Below, one piece after another: positions 40,900 through 53,197 of a stretch of DNA of 64,000 bases; position 1 is the first letter of the stretch, and each line of letters begins with the position of its first letter. This stretch comes from Amia ocellicauda (taxonomy: Eukaryota > Chordata > Actinopteri > Amiiformes > Amiidae). Where the stretch lies: positions 51,209,470 through 51,273,469 of the forward strand of contig NC_089851.1 of NCBI RefSeq assembly GCF_036373705.1. The letters run 5' to 3'. The notes beneath the pieces are model-generated. The model saw only the letters and a list, made by a program, of their open reading frames with translations. It searched no databases and was not told the origin of the DNA. The position numbers and the translations under genes are program-made.

Positions 40900-40971
40900 G
40901 GGCTCGTCCGGGAGTTGAAGCCAGGGCCTCTCGCACCCGAAGCGATAATCATACCCCTAGACAAACGAGCC
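40900..40971 (-). pseudogene. tRNA-Pro copy 3, variant class (CGG)
   Basis: B box altered and anticodon stem mispaired as in copy 2, otherwise the same 72-nt frame. Confidence 0.7.
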
Positions 40972-41485
40972 AAGTTAACGAACGGTGTCGCAGTTTCTGC
41001 TGGGCAAGCGTGTAACTGCTTGGGGCAGACAGGGAGACCTACGCTCACTGACTGATAGCATGGACTGTAGCGCTGAAGTGTCTTTCCAGAACGGTAACCG
41101 TATCCCCAGTGAGACAGCACTGAGAGCATGGTTCAGCAGGCCCGCAAACAACTGAAAAGAATGTCTCTCCTTTGGTGCAGCTCAGGTGTACACGTTCAAC
41201 AAAGGTCTCCATAACAAGCCGGCAAACCACATTTCGTGCTCCTCCTCCTCCTCAACAACACACTACATGTCCTCCTCCTCCTCAACAACAACAACAACAA
41301 CGAACTTGTAAAATACACATTTTCTTTAAAGAACACAAAACACACAGATGACAGTCTGATTTCCCATCAGCTACACAGCCAACAGTATCTGAGGTCGAAA
41401 GACCTCCCTTGCACAGAGGAGCCCAGAAGCCAACCATTGAGAGAGAACGAACGAACGCTTCAGTGACTGCGATGCGGGGCCAAGC

Positions 41486-41557
41486 GGGCTCGTCCGGGAG
41501 TTGAAGCCAGGGCCTCTCGCACCCGAAGCGATAATCATACCCCTAGACAAACGAGCC
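41486..41557 (-). pseudogene. tRNA-Pro copy 4, variant class (CGG)
   Basis: Same variant changes; next unit length is the 586-bp form. Confidence 0.7.
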
Positions 41558-42068
41558 AAGTTAACGAACAGTGTTGCAGTTTCTGCTGGGCAAGCGCGTA
41601 ACTGCATGGGGTAGACCGGGAGACCTACGCTCACTGACTGATAGCATGGACTGTAGCGCTGAAGTGTCTTTCCAGAACGGTAACCGTATCCCCAGTGAGA
41701 CAGCACTGAGAGCATGGTTCAGCAGGCCCGCAAACAACTGAAAAGAATGTCTCTCCTTTGGTGCAGCTCAGGTGTACACGTTCAACAAAGGTCTCCATAA
41801 CAAGCCGGCAAACCAAATTTCGTCCTCCTCCTCCTCAACAACACACTACATGTCCTCCTCCTCCTCAACAACAACAACAACAACGAACTTGTAAAATACA
41901 CATTTTCTTTAAAGAACACAAAACACACAGATGACAGTCTGATTTCCCATCAGCTACACAGCCAACAGTATCTGAGGTCGAAAGACCTCCCTTGCACAGA
42001 GGAGCCCAGAAGCCAACCATTGAGAGAGAACGAACGAACGCTTCAGTGACTGCGATGCGGGGCCAAGC

Positions 42069-42140
42069 GGGCTCGTCCGGGAGTTGAAGCCAGGGCCTCT
42101 CGCACCCGAAGCGATAATCATACCCCTAGACAAACGAGCC
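42069..42140 (-). pseudogene. tRNA-Pro copy 5, variant class (CGG)
   Basis: Variant T arm and anticodon stem; lies in a 583-bp unit. Confidence 0.7.
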
Positions 42141-42618
42141 AAGTTAACGAACGGTGTCGCAGTTTCTGCTGGGCAAGCGCGTAACTGCTTGGGGCAGACA
42201 GGGAGACCTACGCTCACTGACTGATAGCATGGACTGTAGCGCTGAAGTGTCTTTCCAGAACGGTAACCGTATCCCCAGTGAGACAGCACTGAGAGCATGG
42301 TTCAGCAGGCCCGCAAACAACTGAAAAGAATGTCTCTCCTTTGGTGCAGCTCAGGTGTACACGTTCAACAAAGGTCTCCATAACAAGCCGGCAAACCACA
42401 TTTCGTGCTCCTCCTCCTCCTCAACAACAACAACGAACTTGTAAAATACACATTTTCTTTAAAGAAAACAAAACACACAGATGACAGTCTGATTTCCCAT
42501 CAGCTAAACAGCCAACAGTATCTGAGGTCGAAAGACTTCCCTTGCACAGAGGAGCCTAGAAGCCAACCATTGAGAGAGAACGAACGAACGCTTCAGTGAC
42601 TGCGATGCGGGGCCAAGC

Positions 42619-42690
42619 GGGCTCGTCCGGGAGTTGAAGCCAGGGCCTCTCGCACCCGAAGCGAGAATCATACCCCTAGACCAACGAGCC
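42619..42690 (-). pseudogene. tRNA-Pro copy 6, hybrid
   Basis: 5' half canonical (GGCTCGTTGGTCTAGG, CTCGC stem), 3' half variant (CTGGCTTCAACT). A conversion or crossover point lies between the anticodon loop and the T arm. Confidence 0.7.
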
Positions 42691-43168
42691 AAGTTAACGG
42701 ACATTGTCGCAGTTTCTGCTGGGCAAGCGCGTAACTGCTTGGGGCAGACCGGGAGACCTACGCTCACTGACTGATAGCATGGACTGTAGCGCTGACGTGT
42801 CTTTCCAGAACGGTAACCGTATCCCCAGTGAGACAGCACTGAGAGCATGGTTCAGCAGGCCCGCAAACAACTGAAAAGAATGTCTCTCCTTTGGTGCAGC
42901 TCAGGTGTACACGTTCAACAAAGGTCTCCATAACAAGCCGGCAAACCACATTTCGTGCTCCTCCTCCTCCTCAACAACAACAACGAACTTGTAAAATACA
43001 CATTTTCTTTAAAGAAAACAAAACACACAGATGACAGTCTGATTTCCCATCAGCTACACAGCCAACAGTATCTGAGGTCGAAAGACCTCCCTTGCACAGA
43101 GGAGCCCAGAAGCCAACCATTGAGAGAGAACGAATGAACGCTTCAGTGACTGCGATGCAGGGACAAGC

Positions 43169-43240
43169 AGGCTCGTCCGGGAGTTGAAGCCAGGGCCTCT
43201 CGCACCCGAAGCGATAATCATACCCCTAGACAAACGAGCC
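43169..43240 (-). pseudogene. tRNA-Pro copy 7, variant class with altered discriminator
   Basis: Variant changes plus T instead of C at the 3' discriminator position (AGGCTC on the plus strand). First unit of a recurring block. Confidence 0.7.
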
Positions 43241-43715
43241 AAGTTAACGAACGGTGTTGCAGTTTCTGCTGGGCAAGCGCGTAACTGCTTGGGGCAGACA
43301 GGGAGACCTACGCTCACTGACTGATAGCATGGACTGTAGCGCTGAAATGTCTTTCCAGAACGGTAACCGTATCCCCAGTGAGACAGCACTGAGAGCATGG
43401 TTCAGCAGGCCCGCAAACAACTGAAAAGAATGTCTCTCCTTTGGTGCAGCTCAGGTGTACACGTTCAACAAAGGTCTCCATAACAAGCCGGCAAACCACA
43501 TTTCGTGCTCCTCCTCCTCAACAACAACAACGAACTTGTAAAATACACATTTTCTTTAAAGAAAACAAAACACACAGATGACAGTCTGATTTCCCATCAG
43601 CTAAACAGCCAACAGTATCTGAGGTCGAAAGACCTCCCTTGCACAGAGGAGCCTAGAAGCCAACCATTAAGAGAGAACGAACGAACGCTTCAGTGACTGC
43701 AATGCGGGGCCAAGC

Positions 43716-43787
43716 GGGCTCGTCTGGGAGTTGAAGCCAGGGCCTCTCGCACCTGAAGCAATAATCATACCCCTAAACCAACGAGCC
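43716..43787 (-). pseudogene. tRNA-Pro-body copy 8 with CAG (Leu) anticodon
   Basis: Anticodon loop TTCAGGT. Also variant T arm, ATTGC anticodon stem and GGTTTAGG D arm. Shared with copies 12 and 31. Confidence 0.65.
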
Positions 43788-44265
43788 AACCTAACGGACA
43801 GTGTTGCAGTTTCTGCTGGGCAAGCACGTAACTGCTTGGGGCAGACCGGGAGACCTACGCTCACTGACTGATAGCATGGACTGTAGCGCTGAAGTGTCTT
43901 TCCAGAACGGTAACCGTATCCCCAGTGAGACAGCACTGAGAGCATGGTTCAGCAGGCCCGCAAACAACTGAAAAGAATGTCTCTCCTTTGGTGCAGCTCA
44001 GGTGTACACGTTCAACAAAGGTCTCCATAACAAGCCGGCAAACCACATTTCGTGCTCCTCCTCCTCCTCAACAACAACAACGAACTTGTAAAATACACAT
44101 TTTCTTTAAAGAAAACAAAACACACAGATGACAGTCTGATTTCCCATCAGCTACACAGCCAAAAGTATCTGAGGTCGAAAGACCTCCCTTGTGCAGAGGA
44201 GCCCAGAAGCCAACCGTCGAGAGAGAACGCACAAACACTTCAGTGACTGCAAAGCAGGGCCAAGC

Positions 44266-44337
44266 GGGCTCGTCCGGGAGTTGAACCCGGGACCTCTCGC
44301 ACCCGAAGCGAGAATCATACCCCTAGACCAACGAGCC
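44266..44337 (-). tRNA. tRNA-Pro(CGG) copy 9, canonical
   Basis: GGCTCGTTGGTCTAGGGGTA start, CTCGC-TTCGGGT-GCGAG anticodon arm, CCGGG-TTCAACT-CCCGG T arm, ACGAGCC acceptor end. All stems pair and both A and B boxes are intact. Confidence 0.9.
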
Positions 44338-44815
44338 AAGCTAACGGACATTGTCGCAGTTTCTGCTGGGCAAGCGCGTAACTGCTTGGGGCAGACCGGG
44401 AGACCTACGCTCACTGACTGATAGCATGGACTGTAGCGCTGACGTGTCTTTCCAGAACGGTAACCCCATCCCCAGTGAGACAGCACTGAGAGCATGGTTC
44501 AGCAGGCCCGCAAACAACTGAAAAGAATGTCTCTCCTTTGGTGCAGCTCAGGTGTACACGTTCAACAAAGGTCTCCATAACAAGCCGGCAAACCACATTT
44601 CGTGCTCCTCCTCCTCCTCAACAACAACAACGAACTTGTAAAATACACATTTTCTTTAAAGAAAACAAAACACACAGATGACAGTCTGATTTCCCATCAG
44701 CTACACAGCCAATAGTACCTGAGGTCGAAAGACCTCCCTTGTGCAGAGGAGCCCAGAAGCCAACCGTCGAGAGAGAACGCACGAACACTTCAGTGACTGC
44801 AAAGCAGGGCCAAGC

Positions 44816-44887
44816 GGGCTCGTCCGGGAGTTGAACCCGGGACCTCTCGCACCCAAAGCGAGAATCATACCCCTAGACCAACGAGCC
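44816..44887 (-). tRNA. tRNA-Pro(TGG) copy 10, canonical body
   Basis: Identical to the canonical copy except for loop TTTGGGT, which gives a TGG anticodon. All stems pair. The only well-formed TGG isoacceptor of the array. Confidence 0.88.
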
Positions 44888-45365
44888 AAGCTAACAGACA
44901 GTGTTGCAGTTTCTGCTGGGCAAGCGCGTAACTGCTTGGGGCAGACAGGGAGACCTACGCTCACTGACTGATAGCATGGACTGTAGCGCTGACGTGTCTT
45001 TCCAGAACGGTAACCCCATCCCCAGTGAGACAGCACTGAGAGCATGGTTCAGCAGGCCCGCAAACAACTGAAAAGAATGTCTCTCCTTTGGTGCAGCTCA
45101 GGTGTACACGTTCAACAAAGGTCTCCATAACAAGCCGGCAAACCACATTTCGTGCTCCTCCTCCTCCTCAACAACAACAACGAACTTGTAAAATACACAT
45201 TTTCTTTAAAGAAAACAAAACACACAGATGACAGTCTGATTTCCCATCAGCTACACAGCCAACAGTATCTGAGGTCGAAAGACCTCCCTTGCACAGAGGA
45301 GCCCAGAAGCCAACCATTGAGAGAGAACGAATGAACGCTTCAGTGACTGCGATGCAGGGACAAGC

Positions 45366-45437
45366 AGGCTCGTCCGGGAGTTGAAGCCAGGGCCTCTCGC
45401 ACCCGAAGCGATAATCATACCCCTAGACAAACGAGCC
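45366..45437 (-). pseudogene. tRNA-Pro copy 11, variant class with altered discriminator
   Basis: Same as copy 7, 2197 bp away: part of a four-unit block duplication. Confidence 0.7.
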
Positions 45438-45912
45438 AAGTTAACGAACGGTGTTGCAGTTTCTGCTGGGCAAGCGCGTAACTGCTTGGGGCAGACAGGG
45501 AGACCTACGCTCACTGACTGATAGCATGGACTGTAGCGCTGAAATGTCTTTCCAGAACGGTAACCGTATCCCCAGTGAGACAGCACTGAGAGCATGGTTC
45601 AGCAGGCCCGCAAACAACTGAAAAGAATGTCTCTCCTTTGGTGCAGCTCAGGTGTACACGTTCAACAAAGGTCTCCATAACAAGCCGGCAAACCACATTT
45701 CGTGCTCCTCCTCCTCAACAACAACAACGAACTTGTAAAATACACATTTTCTTTAAAGAAAACAAAACACACAGATGACAGTCTGATTTCCCATCAGCTA
45801 AACAGCCAACAGTATCTGAGGTCGAAAGACCTCCCTTGCACAGAGGAGCCTAGAAGCCAACCATTAAGAGAGAACGAACGAACGCTTCAGTGACTGCAAT
45901 GCGGGGCCAAGC

Positions 45913-45984
45913 GGGCTCGTCTGGGAGTTGAAGCCAGGGCCTCTCGCACCTGAAGCAATAATCATACCCCTAAACCAACGAGCC
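45913..45984 (-). pseudogene. tRNA-Pro-body copy 12 with CAG anticodon
   Basis: Same as copy 8, second copy of the block. Confidence 0.65.
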
Positions 45985-46462
45985 AACCTAACGGACAGTG
46001 TTGCAGTTTCTGCTGGGCAAGCACGTAACTGCTTGGGGCAGACCGGGAGACCTACGCTCACTGACTGATAGCATGGACTGTAGCGCTGAAGTGTCTTTCC
46101 AGAACGGTAACCGTATCCCCAGTGAGACAGCACTGAGAGCATGGTTCAGCAGGCCCGCAAACAACTGAAAAGAATGTCTCTCCTTTGGTGCAGCTCAGGT
46201 GTACACGTTCAACAAAGGTCTCCATAACAAGCCGGCAAACCACATTTCGTGCTCCTCCTCCTCCTCAACAACAACAACGAACTTGTAAAATACACATTTT
46301 CTTTAAAGAAAACAAAACACACAGATGACAGTCTGATTTCCCATCAGCTACACAGCCAAAAGTATCTGAGGTCGAAAGACCTCCCTTGTGCAGAGGAGCC
46401 CAGAAGCCAACCGTCGAGAGAGAACGCACAAACACTTCAGTGACTGCAAAGCAGGGCCAAGC

Positions 46463-46534
46463 GGGCTCGTCCGGGAGTTGAACCCGGGACCTCTCGCACC
46501 CGAAGCGAGAATCATACCCCTAGACCAACGAGCC
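46463..46534 (-). tRNA. tRNA-Pro(CGG) copy 13, canonical
   Basis: All stems and both promoter boxes as in copy 9. Confidence 0.9.
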
Positions 46535-47012
46535 AAGCTAACGGACATTGTCGCAGTTTCTGCTGGGCAAGCGCGTAACTGCTTGGGGCAGACCGGGAGA
46601 CCTACGCTCACTGACTGATAGCATGGACTGTAGCGCTGACGTGTCTTTCCAGAACGGTAACCCCATCCCCAGTGAGACAGCACTGAGAGTATGGTTCAGC
46701 AGGCCCGCAAACAACTGAAAAGAATGTCTCTCCTTTGGTGCAGCTCAGGTGTACACGTTCAACAAAGGTCTCCATAACAAGCCGGCAAACCACATTTCGT
46801 GCTCCTCCTCCTCCTCAACAACAACAACGAACTTGTAAAATACACATTTTCTTTAAAGAAAACAAAACACACAGATGACAGTCTGATTTCCCATCAGCTA
46901 CACAGCCAATAGTATCTGAGGTCGAAAGACCTCCCTTGTGCAGAGGAGCCCAGAAGCCAACCGTCGAGAGAGAACGCACGAACACTTCAGTGACTGCAAA
47001 GCAGGGCCAAGC

Positions 47013-47084
47013 GGGCTCGTCCGGGAGTTGAACCCGGGACCTCTCGCACCCGAAGCAAGAATCATACCCCTAGACCAACGAGCC
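47013..47084 (-). tRNA. tRNA-Pro(CGG) copy 14, near canonical
   Basis: One change, CTTGC in the anticodon stem, leaves a T-G wobble pair. Confidence 0.82.
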
Positions 47085-47562
47085 AAGCTAACGGACATTG
47101 TCGCAGTTTCTGCTGGGCAAGCGCGTAACTGCTTGGGGCAGACCGGGAGACCTACGCTCACTGACTGATAGCATGGACTGTAGCGCTGACGTGTCTTTCC
47201 AGAACGGTAACCCCATCCCCAGTGAGACAGCACTGAGAGCATGGTTCAGCAGGCCCGCAAACAACTGAAAAGAATGTCTCTCCTTTGGTGCAGCTCAGGT
47301 GTACACGTTCAACAAAGGTCTCCATAACAAGCCGGCAAACCACATTTCGTGCTCCTCCTCCTCCTCAACAACAACAACGAACTTGTAAAATACACATTTT
47401 CTTTAAAGAAAACAAAACACACAGATGACAGTCTGATTTCCCATCAGCTACACAGCCAATAGTACCTGAGGTCGAAAGACCTCCCTTGTGCAGAGGAGCC
47501 CAGAAGCCAACCGTCGAGAGAGAACAAACGAACACTTCAGTGACTGCAAAGCAGGGCCAAGC

Positions 47563-47634
47563 GGGCTCGTCCGGGAGTTGAACCCGGGACCTCTCGCACC
47601 CGAAGCGAGACTCATACCCCTAGACCAACGAGCC
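47563..47634 (-). tRNA. tRNA-Pro(CGG) copy 15, near canonical
   Basis: One T-to-G change just before the anticodon stem (GAGTCTCGC). Stems intact. Confidence 0.82.
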
Positions 47635-48109
47635 AAGCTAACAGACAGTGTTGCAGTTTCTGCTGGGCAAGCGCGTAACTGCTTGGGGCAGACCGGGAGA
47701 CCTACGCTCACTGACTGATAGCATGGACTGTAGCGCTGAAGTGTCTTTCCAGAACGGTAACCGTATCCCCAGTGAGACAGCACTGAGAGCATGGTTCAGC
47801 AGGCCCGCAAACAACTGAAAAGAATGTCTCTCCTTTGGTGCAGCTCAGGTGTACACGTTCAACAAAGGTCTCCATAACAAGCCGGCAAACCACATTTCGT
47901 GCTCCTCCTCCTCAACAACAACAACGAACTTGTAAAATACACATTTTCTTTAAAGAAAACAAAACACACAGATGACAGTCTGATTTCCCATCAGCTACAC
48001 AGCCAACAGTATCTGAGGTCGAAAGACCTCCCTTGCACAGAGGAGCCCAGAAGCCAACCATTGAAAGAGAACGAACGAACGCTTCAGTAACTGCGATGCG
48101 GGGCCAAGC

Positions 48110-48181
48110 GGGCTCGTCCGGGAGTTGAAGCCAGGGCCTCTCGCACCCGAAGCGATAATCATACCCCTAGACAAACGAGCC
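48110..48181 (-). pseudogene. tRNA-Pro copy 16, variant class
   Basis: Variant T arm and anticodon stem. Confidence 0.7.
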
Positions 48182-48692
48182 AAGTTAACGAACGGTGTTG
48201 CAGTTTCTGCTGGGCAAGCGCGTAACTGCATGGGGTAGACCGGGAGACCTACGCTCACTGACTGATAGCATGGACTGTAGCGCTGAAGTGTCTTTCCAGA
48301 ACGGTAACCGTATCCCCAGTGAGACAGCACTGAGAGCATGGTTCAGCAGGCCCGCAAACAACTGAAAAGAATGTCTCTCCTTTGGTGCAGCTCAGGTGTA
48401 CACGTTCAACAAAGGTCTCCATAACAAGCCGGCAAACCAAATTTCGTCCTCCTCCTCCTCAACAACACACTACATGTCCTCCTCCTCCTCAACAACAACA
48501 ACAACAACGAACTTGTAAAATACACATTTTCTTTAAAGAACACAAAACACACAGATGACAGTCTGATTTCCCATCAGCTACACAGCCAACAGTATCTGAG
48601 GTCGAAAGACCTCCCTTGCACAGAGGAGCCCAGAAGCCAACCATTGAGAGAGAACGAACGAACGCTTCAGTGACTGCGATGCGGGGCCAAGC

Positions 48693-48764
48693 GGGCTCGT
48701 CCGGGAGTTGAAGCCAGGGCCTCTCGCACCCGAAGCGATAATCATACCCCTAGACAAACGAGCC
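48693..48764 (-). pseudogene. tRNA-Pro copy 17, variant class
   Basis: Variant changes; in a 583-bp unit. Confidence 0.7.
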
Positions 48765-49242
48765 AAGTTAACGAACGGTGTCGCAGTTTCTGCTGGGCAA
48801 GCGCGTAACTGCTTGGGGCAGACAGGGAGACCTACGCTCACTGACTGATAGCATGGACTGTAGCGCTGAAGTGTCTTTCCAGAACGGTAACCGTATCCCC
48901 AGTGAGACAGCACTGAGAGCATGGTTCAGCAGGCCCGCAAACAACTGAAAAGAATGTCTCTCCTTTGGTGCAGCTCAGGTGTACACGTTCAACAAAGGTC
49001 TCCATAACAAGCCGGCAAACCACATTTCGTGCTCCTCCTCCTCCTCAACAACAACAACGAACTTGTAAAATACACATTTTCTTTAAAGAAAACAAAACAC
49101 ACAGATGACAGTCTGATTTCCCATCAGCTACACAGCCAACAGTATCTGAGGTCGAAAGACCTCCCTTGTGCAGAGGAGCCCAGAAGCCAACCGTCGAGAG
49201 AGAACGCACGAACACTTCAGTGACTGCAAAGCAGGGCCAAGC

Positions 49243-49314
49243 GGGCTCGTCCGGGAGTTGAACCCGGGACCTCTCGCACCCGAAGCGATAATCATACCCC
49301 TAGACAAACGAGCC
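49243..49314 (-). pseudogene. tRNA-Pro copy 18, reverse hybrid
   Basis: Opposite mosaic to copy 6: variant 5' half (GTTTGTCTAGG, ATCGC) with canonical T arm. The B box is intact but one anticodon-stem pair is lost. Confidence 0.65.
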
Positions 49315-49792
49315 AAGTTAACGAACGGTGTTGCAGTTTCTGCTGGGCAAGCGCGTAACTGCTTGGGGCAGACAGGGAGACCTACGCTCACTGACTGATA
49401 GCATGGACTGTAGCGCTGACGTGTCTTTCCAGAACGGTAACCCCATCCCCAGTGAGACAGCACTGAGAGTATGGTTCAGCAGGCCCGCAAACAACTGAAA
49501 AGAATGTCTCTCCTTTGGTGCAGCTCAGGTGTACACGTTCAACAAAGGTCTCCATAACAAGCCGGCAAACCACATTTCGTGCTCCTCCTCCTCCTCAACA
49601 ACAACAACGAACTTGTAAAATACACATTTTCTTTAAAGAAAACAAAACACACAGATGACAGTCTGATTTCCCATCAGCTACACAGCCAATAGTATCTGAG
49701 GTCGAAAGACCTCCCTTGTGCAGAGGAGCCCAGAAGCCAACCGTCGAGAGAGAACGCACGAACACTTCAGTGACTGCAAAGCAGGGCCAAGC

Positions 49793-49864
49793 GGGCTTGT
49801 CCGGGAGTTGAACCCGGGACCTCTCGCACCCGAAGCAAGAATCATACCCCTAGACCAACGAGCC
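49793..49864 (-). tRNA. tRNA-Pro(CGG) copy 19, near canonical
   Basis: CTTGC wobble in the anticodon stem and one acceptor mismatch (ACAAGCC end). Confidence 0.72.
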
Positions 49865-50342
49865 AAGCTAACGGACATTGTCGCAGTTTCTGCTGGGCAA
49901 GCGCGTAACTGCTTGGGGCAGACCGGGAGACCTACGCTCACTGACTGATAGCATGGACTGTAGCGCTGACGTGTCTTTCCGGAACGGTAACCCCATCCCC
50001 AGTGAGACAGCACTGAGAGCATGGTTCAGCAGGCCCGCAAACAACTGAAAAGAATGTCTCTCCTTTGGTGCAGCTCAGGTGTACACGTTCAACAAAGGTC
50101 TCCATAACAAGCCGGCAAACCACATTTCGTGCTCCTCCTCCTCCTCAACAACAACAACGAACTTGTAAAATACACATTTTCTTTAAAGAAAACAAAACAC
50201 ACAGATGACAGTCTGATTTCCCATCAGCTACACAGCCAATAGTACCTGAGGTCGAAAGACCTCCCTTGTGCAGAGGAGCCCAGAAGCCAACCGTCGAGAG
50301 AGAACAAACGAACACTTCAGTGACTGCAAAGCAGGGCCAAGC

Positions 50343-50414
50343 GGGCTCGTCCGGGAGTTGAACCCGGGACCTCTCGCACCCGAAGCGAGAATCATACCCC
50401 TAGACCAACGAGCC
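50343..50414 (-). tRNA. tRNA-Pro(CGG) copy 20, canonical
   Basis: Identical to copy 9 over all 72 positions by eye. Confidence 0.9.
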
Positions 50415-50892
50415 AAGCTAACAGACAGTGTTGCAGTTTCTGCTGGGCAAGCGCGTAACTGCTTGGGGCAGACCGGGAGACCTACGCTCACTGACTGATA
50501 GCATGGACTGTAGCGCTGAAGTGTCTTTCCAGAACGGTAACCGTATCCCCAGTGAGACAGCACTGAGAGCATGGTTCAGCAGGCCCGCAAACAACTGAAA
50601 AGAATGTCTCTCCTTTGGTGCAGCTCAGGTGTACACGTTCAACAAAGGTCTCCATAACAAGCCGGCAAACCACATTTCGTGCTCCTCCTCCTCCTCAACA
50701 ACAACAACGAACTTGTAAAATACACATTTTCTTTAAAGAAAACAATACACACAGATGACAGTCTGATTTCCCATCAGCTACACAGCCAACAGTATCTGAG
50801 GTCGAAAGACCTCCCTTGTGCAGAGGAGCCCAGAAGCCAACCGTCGAGAAAGAACGCACGAACACTTCAGTGACTGCAAAGCAGGGCCAAGC

Positions 50893-50964
50893 GGGCTCAT
50901 CCGGGAGTTGAACCCGGGACCTCTCGCACCCGAAGCGAGAATCATACCCCTAGACCAACGAGCC
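50893..50964 (-). tRNA. tRNA-Pro(CGG) copy 21, near canonical
   Basis: ATGAGCC acceptor end gives a G-T wobble; the rest is canonical. Confidence 0.82.
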
Positions 50965-51475
50965 AAGTTAATGGACATTGTCGCAGTTTCTGCTGGGCAA
51001 GCGCGTAAATGCTTGGGGCAGACCGGGAGACCTACGCTCACTGACTGATAGCATGGACTGTAGCGCTGAAGTGTCTTTCCAGAACGGTAACCGTATCCCC
51101 AGTGAGACAGCACTGAGAGCATGGTTCAGCAGGCCCGCAAACAACTGAAAAGAATGTCTCTCCTTTGGTGCAGCTCAGGTGTACACGTTCAACAAAGGTC
51201 TCCATAACAAGCCGGCAAACCAAATTTCGTCCTCCTCCTCCTCAACAACACACTACATGTCCTCCTCCTCCTCAACAACAACAACAACAACGAACTTGTA
51301 AAATACACATTTTCTTTAAAGAACACAAAACACACAGATGACAGTCTGATTTCCCATCAGCTACACAGCCAACAGTATCTGAGGTCGAAAGACCTCCCTT
51401 GCACAGAGGAGCCCAGAAGCCAACCATTGAGAGAGAACGAACGAACGCTTCAGTGACTGCGATGCGGGGCCAAGC

Positions 51476-51547
51476 GGGCTCGTCCGGGAGTTGAAGCCAG
51501 GGCCTCTCGCACCCGAAGCGATAATCATACCCCTAGACAAACGAGCC
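51476..51547 (-). pseudogene. tRNA-Pro copy 22, variant class
   Basis: Variant changes; in a 583-bp unit, paired with copy 23 as copies 5 and 6 are. Confidence 0.7.
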
Positions 51548-52025
51548 AAGTTAACGAACGGTGTCGCAGTTTCTGCTGGGCAAGCGCGTAACTGCTTGGG
51601 GCAGACAGGGAGACCTACGCTCACTGACTGATAGCATGGACTGTAGCGCTGAAGTGTCTTTCCAGAACGGTAACCGTATCCCCAGTGAGACAGCACTGAG
51701 AGCATGGTTCAGCAGGCCCGCAAACAACTGAAAAGAATGTCTCTCCTTTGGTGCAGCTCAGGTGTACACGTTCAACAAAGGTCTCCATAACAAGCCGGCA
51801 AACCACATTTCGTGCTCCTCCTCCTCCTCAACAACAACAACGAACTTGTAAAATACACATTTTCTTTAAAGAAAACAAAACACACAGATGACAGTCTGAT
51901 TTCCCATCAGCTAAACAGCCAACAGTATCTGAGGTCGAAAGACTTCCCTTGCACAGAGGAGCCTAGAAGCCAACCATTGAGAGAGAACGAACGAACGCTT
52001 CAGTGACTGCGATGCGGGGCCAAGC

Positions 52026-52097
52026 GGGCTCGTCCGGGAGTTGAAGCCAGGGCCTCTCGCACCCGAAGCGAGAATCATACCCCTAGACCAACGAGCC
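52026..52097 (-). pseudogene. tRNA-Pro copy 23, hybrid
   Basis: Same mosaic as copy 6: canonical 5' half, variant T arm. Confidence 0.7.
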
Positions 52098-52575
52098 AAG
52101 TTAACGGACATTGTCGCAGTTTCTGCTGGGCAAGCGCGTAACTGCTTGGGGCAGACCGGGAGACCTACGCTCACTGACTGATAGCATGGACTGTAGCGCT
52201 GACGTGTCTTTCCAGAACGGTAACCCCATCCCCAGTGAGACAGCACTGAGAGCATGGTTCAGCAGGCCCGCAAACAACTGAAAAGAATGTCTCTCCTTTG
52301 GTGCAGCTCAGGTGTACACGTTCAACAAAGGTCTCCATAACAAGCCGGCAAACCACATTTCGTGCTCCTCCTCCTCCTCAACAACAACAACGAACTTGTA
52401 AAATACACATTTTCTTTAAAGAAAACAAAACACACAGATGACAGTCTGATTTCCCATCAGCTACACAGCCAACAGTATCTGAGGTCGAAAGACCTCCCTT
52501 GCACAGAGGAGCCCAGAAGCCAACCATTGAGAGAGAACGAATGAACGCTTCAGTGACTGCGATGCAGGGACAAGC

Positions 52576-52647
52576 AGGCTCGTCCGGGAGTTGAAGCCAG
52601 GGCCTCTCGCACCCGAAGCGATAATCATACCCCTAGACAAACGAGCC
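52576..52647 (-). pseudogene. tRNA-Pro copy 24, variant class with altered discriminator
   Basis: Same as copies 7, 11 and 30, here not followed by the CAG copy. Confidence 0.7.
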
Positions 52648-53125
52648 AAGTTAACGAACGGTGTTGCAGTTTCTGCTGGGCAAGCGCGTAACTGCTTGGG
52701 GCAGACCGGGAGACCTACGCTCACTGACTGATAGCATGGACTGTAGCGCTGACGTGTCTTTCCAGAACGGTAACCCCATCCCCAGTGAGACAGCACTGAG
52801 AGCATGGTTCAGCAGGCCCGCAAACAACTGAAAAGAATGTCTCTCCTTTGGTGCAGCTCAGGTGTACACGTTCAACAAAGGTCTCCATAACAAGCCGGCA
52901 AACCACATTTCGTGCTCCTCCTCCTCCTCAACAACAACAACGAACTTGTAAAATACACATTTTCTTTAAAGAAAACAAAACACACAGATGACAGTCTGAT
53001 TTCCCATCAGCTACACAGCCAATAGTACCTGAGGTCGAAAGACCTCCCTTGTGCAGAGGAGCCCAGAAGCCAACCGTCGAGAGAGAACGCACGAACACTT
53101 CAGTGACTGCAAAGCAGGGCCAAGC

Positions 53126-53197
53126 GGGCTCGTCCGGGAGTTGAACCCGGGACCTCTCGCACCCGAAGCGAGAATCATACCCCTAGACCAACGAGCC
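53126..53197 (-). tRNA. tRNA-Pro(CGG) copy 25, canonical
   Basis: All stems and boxes intact. Confidence 0.9.
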
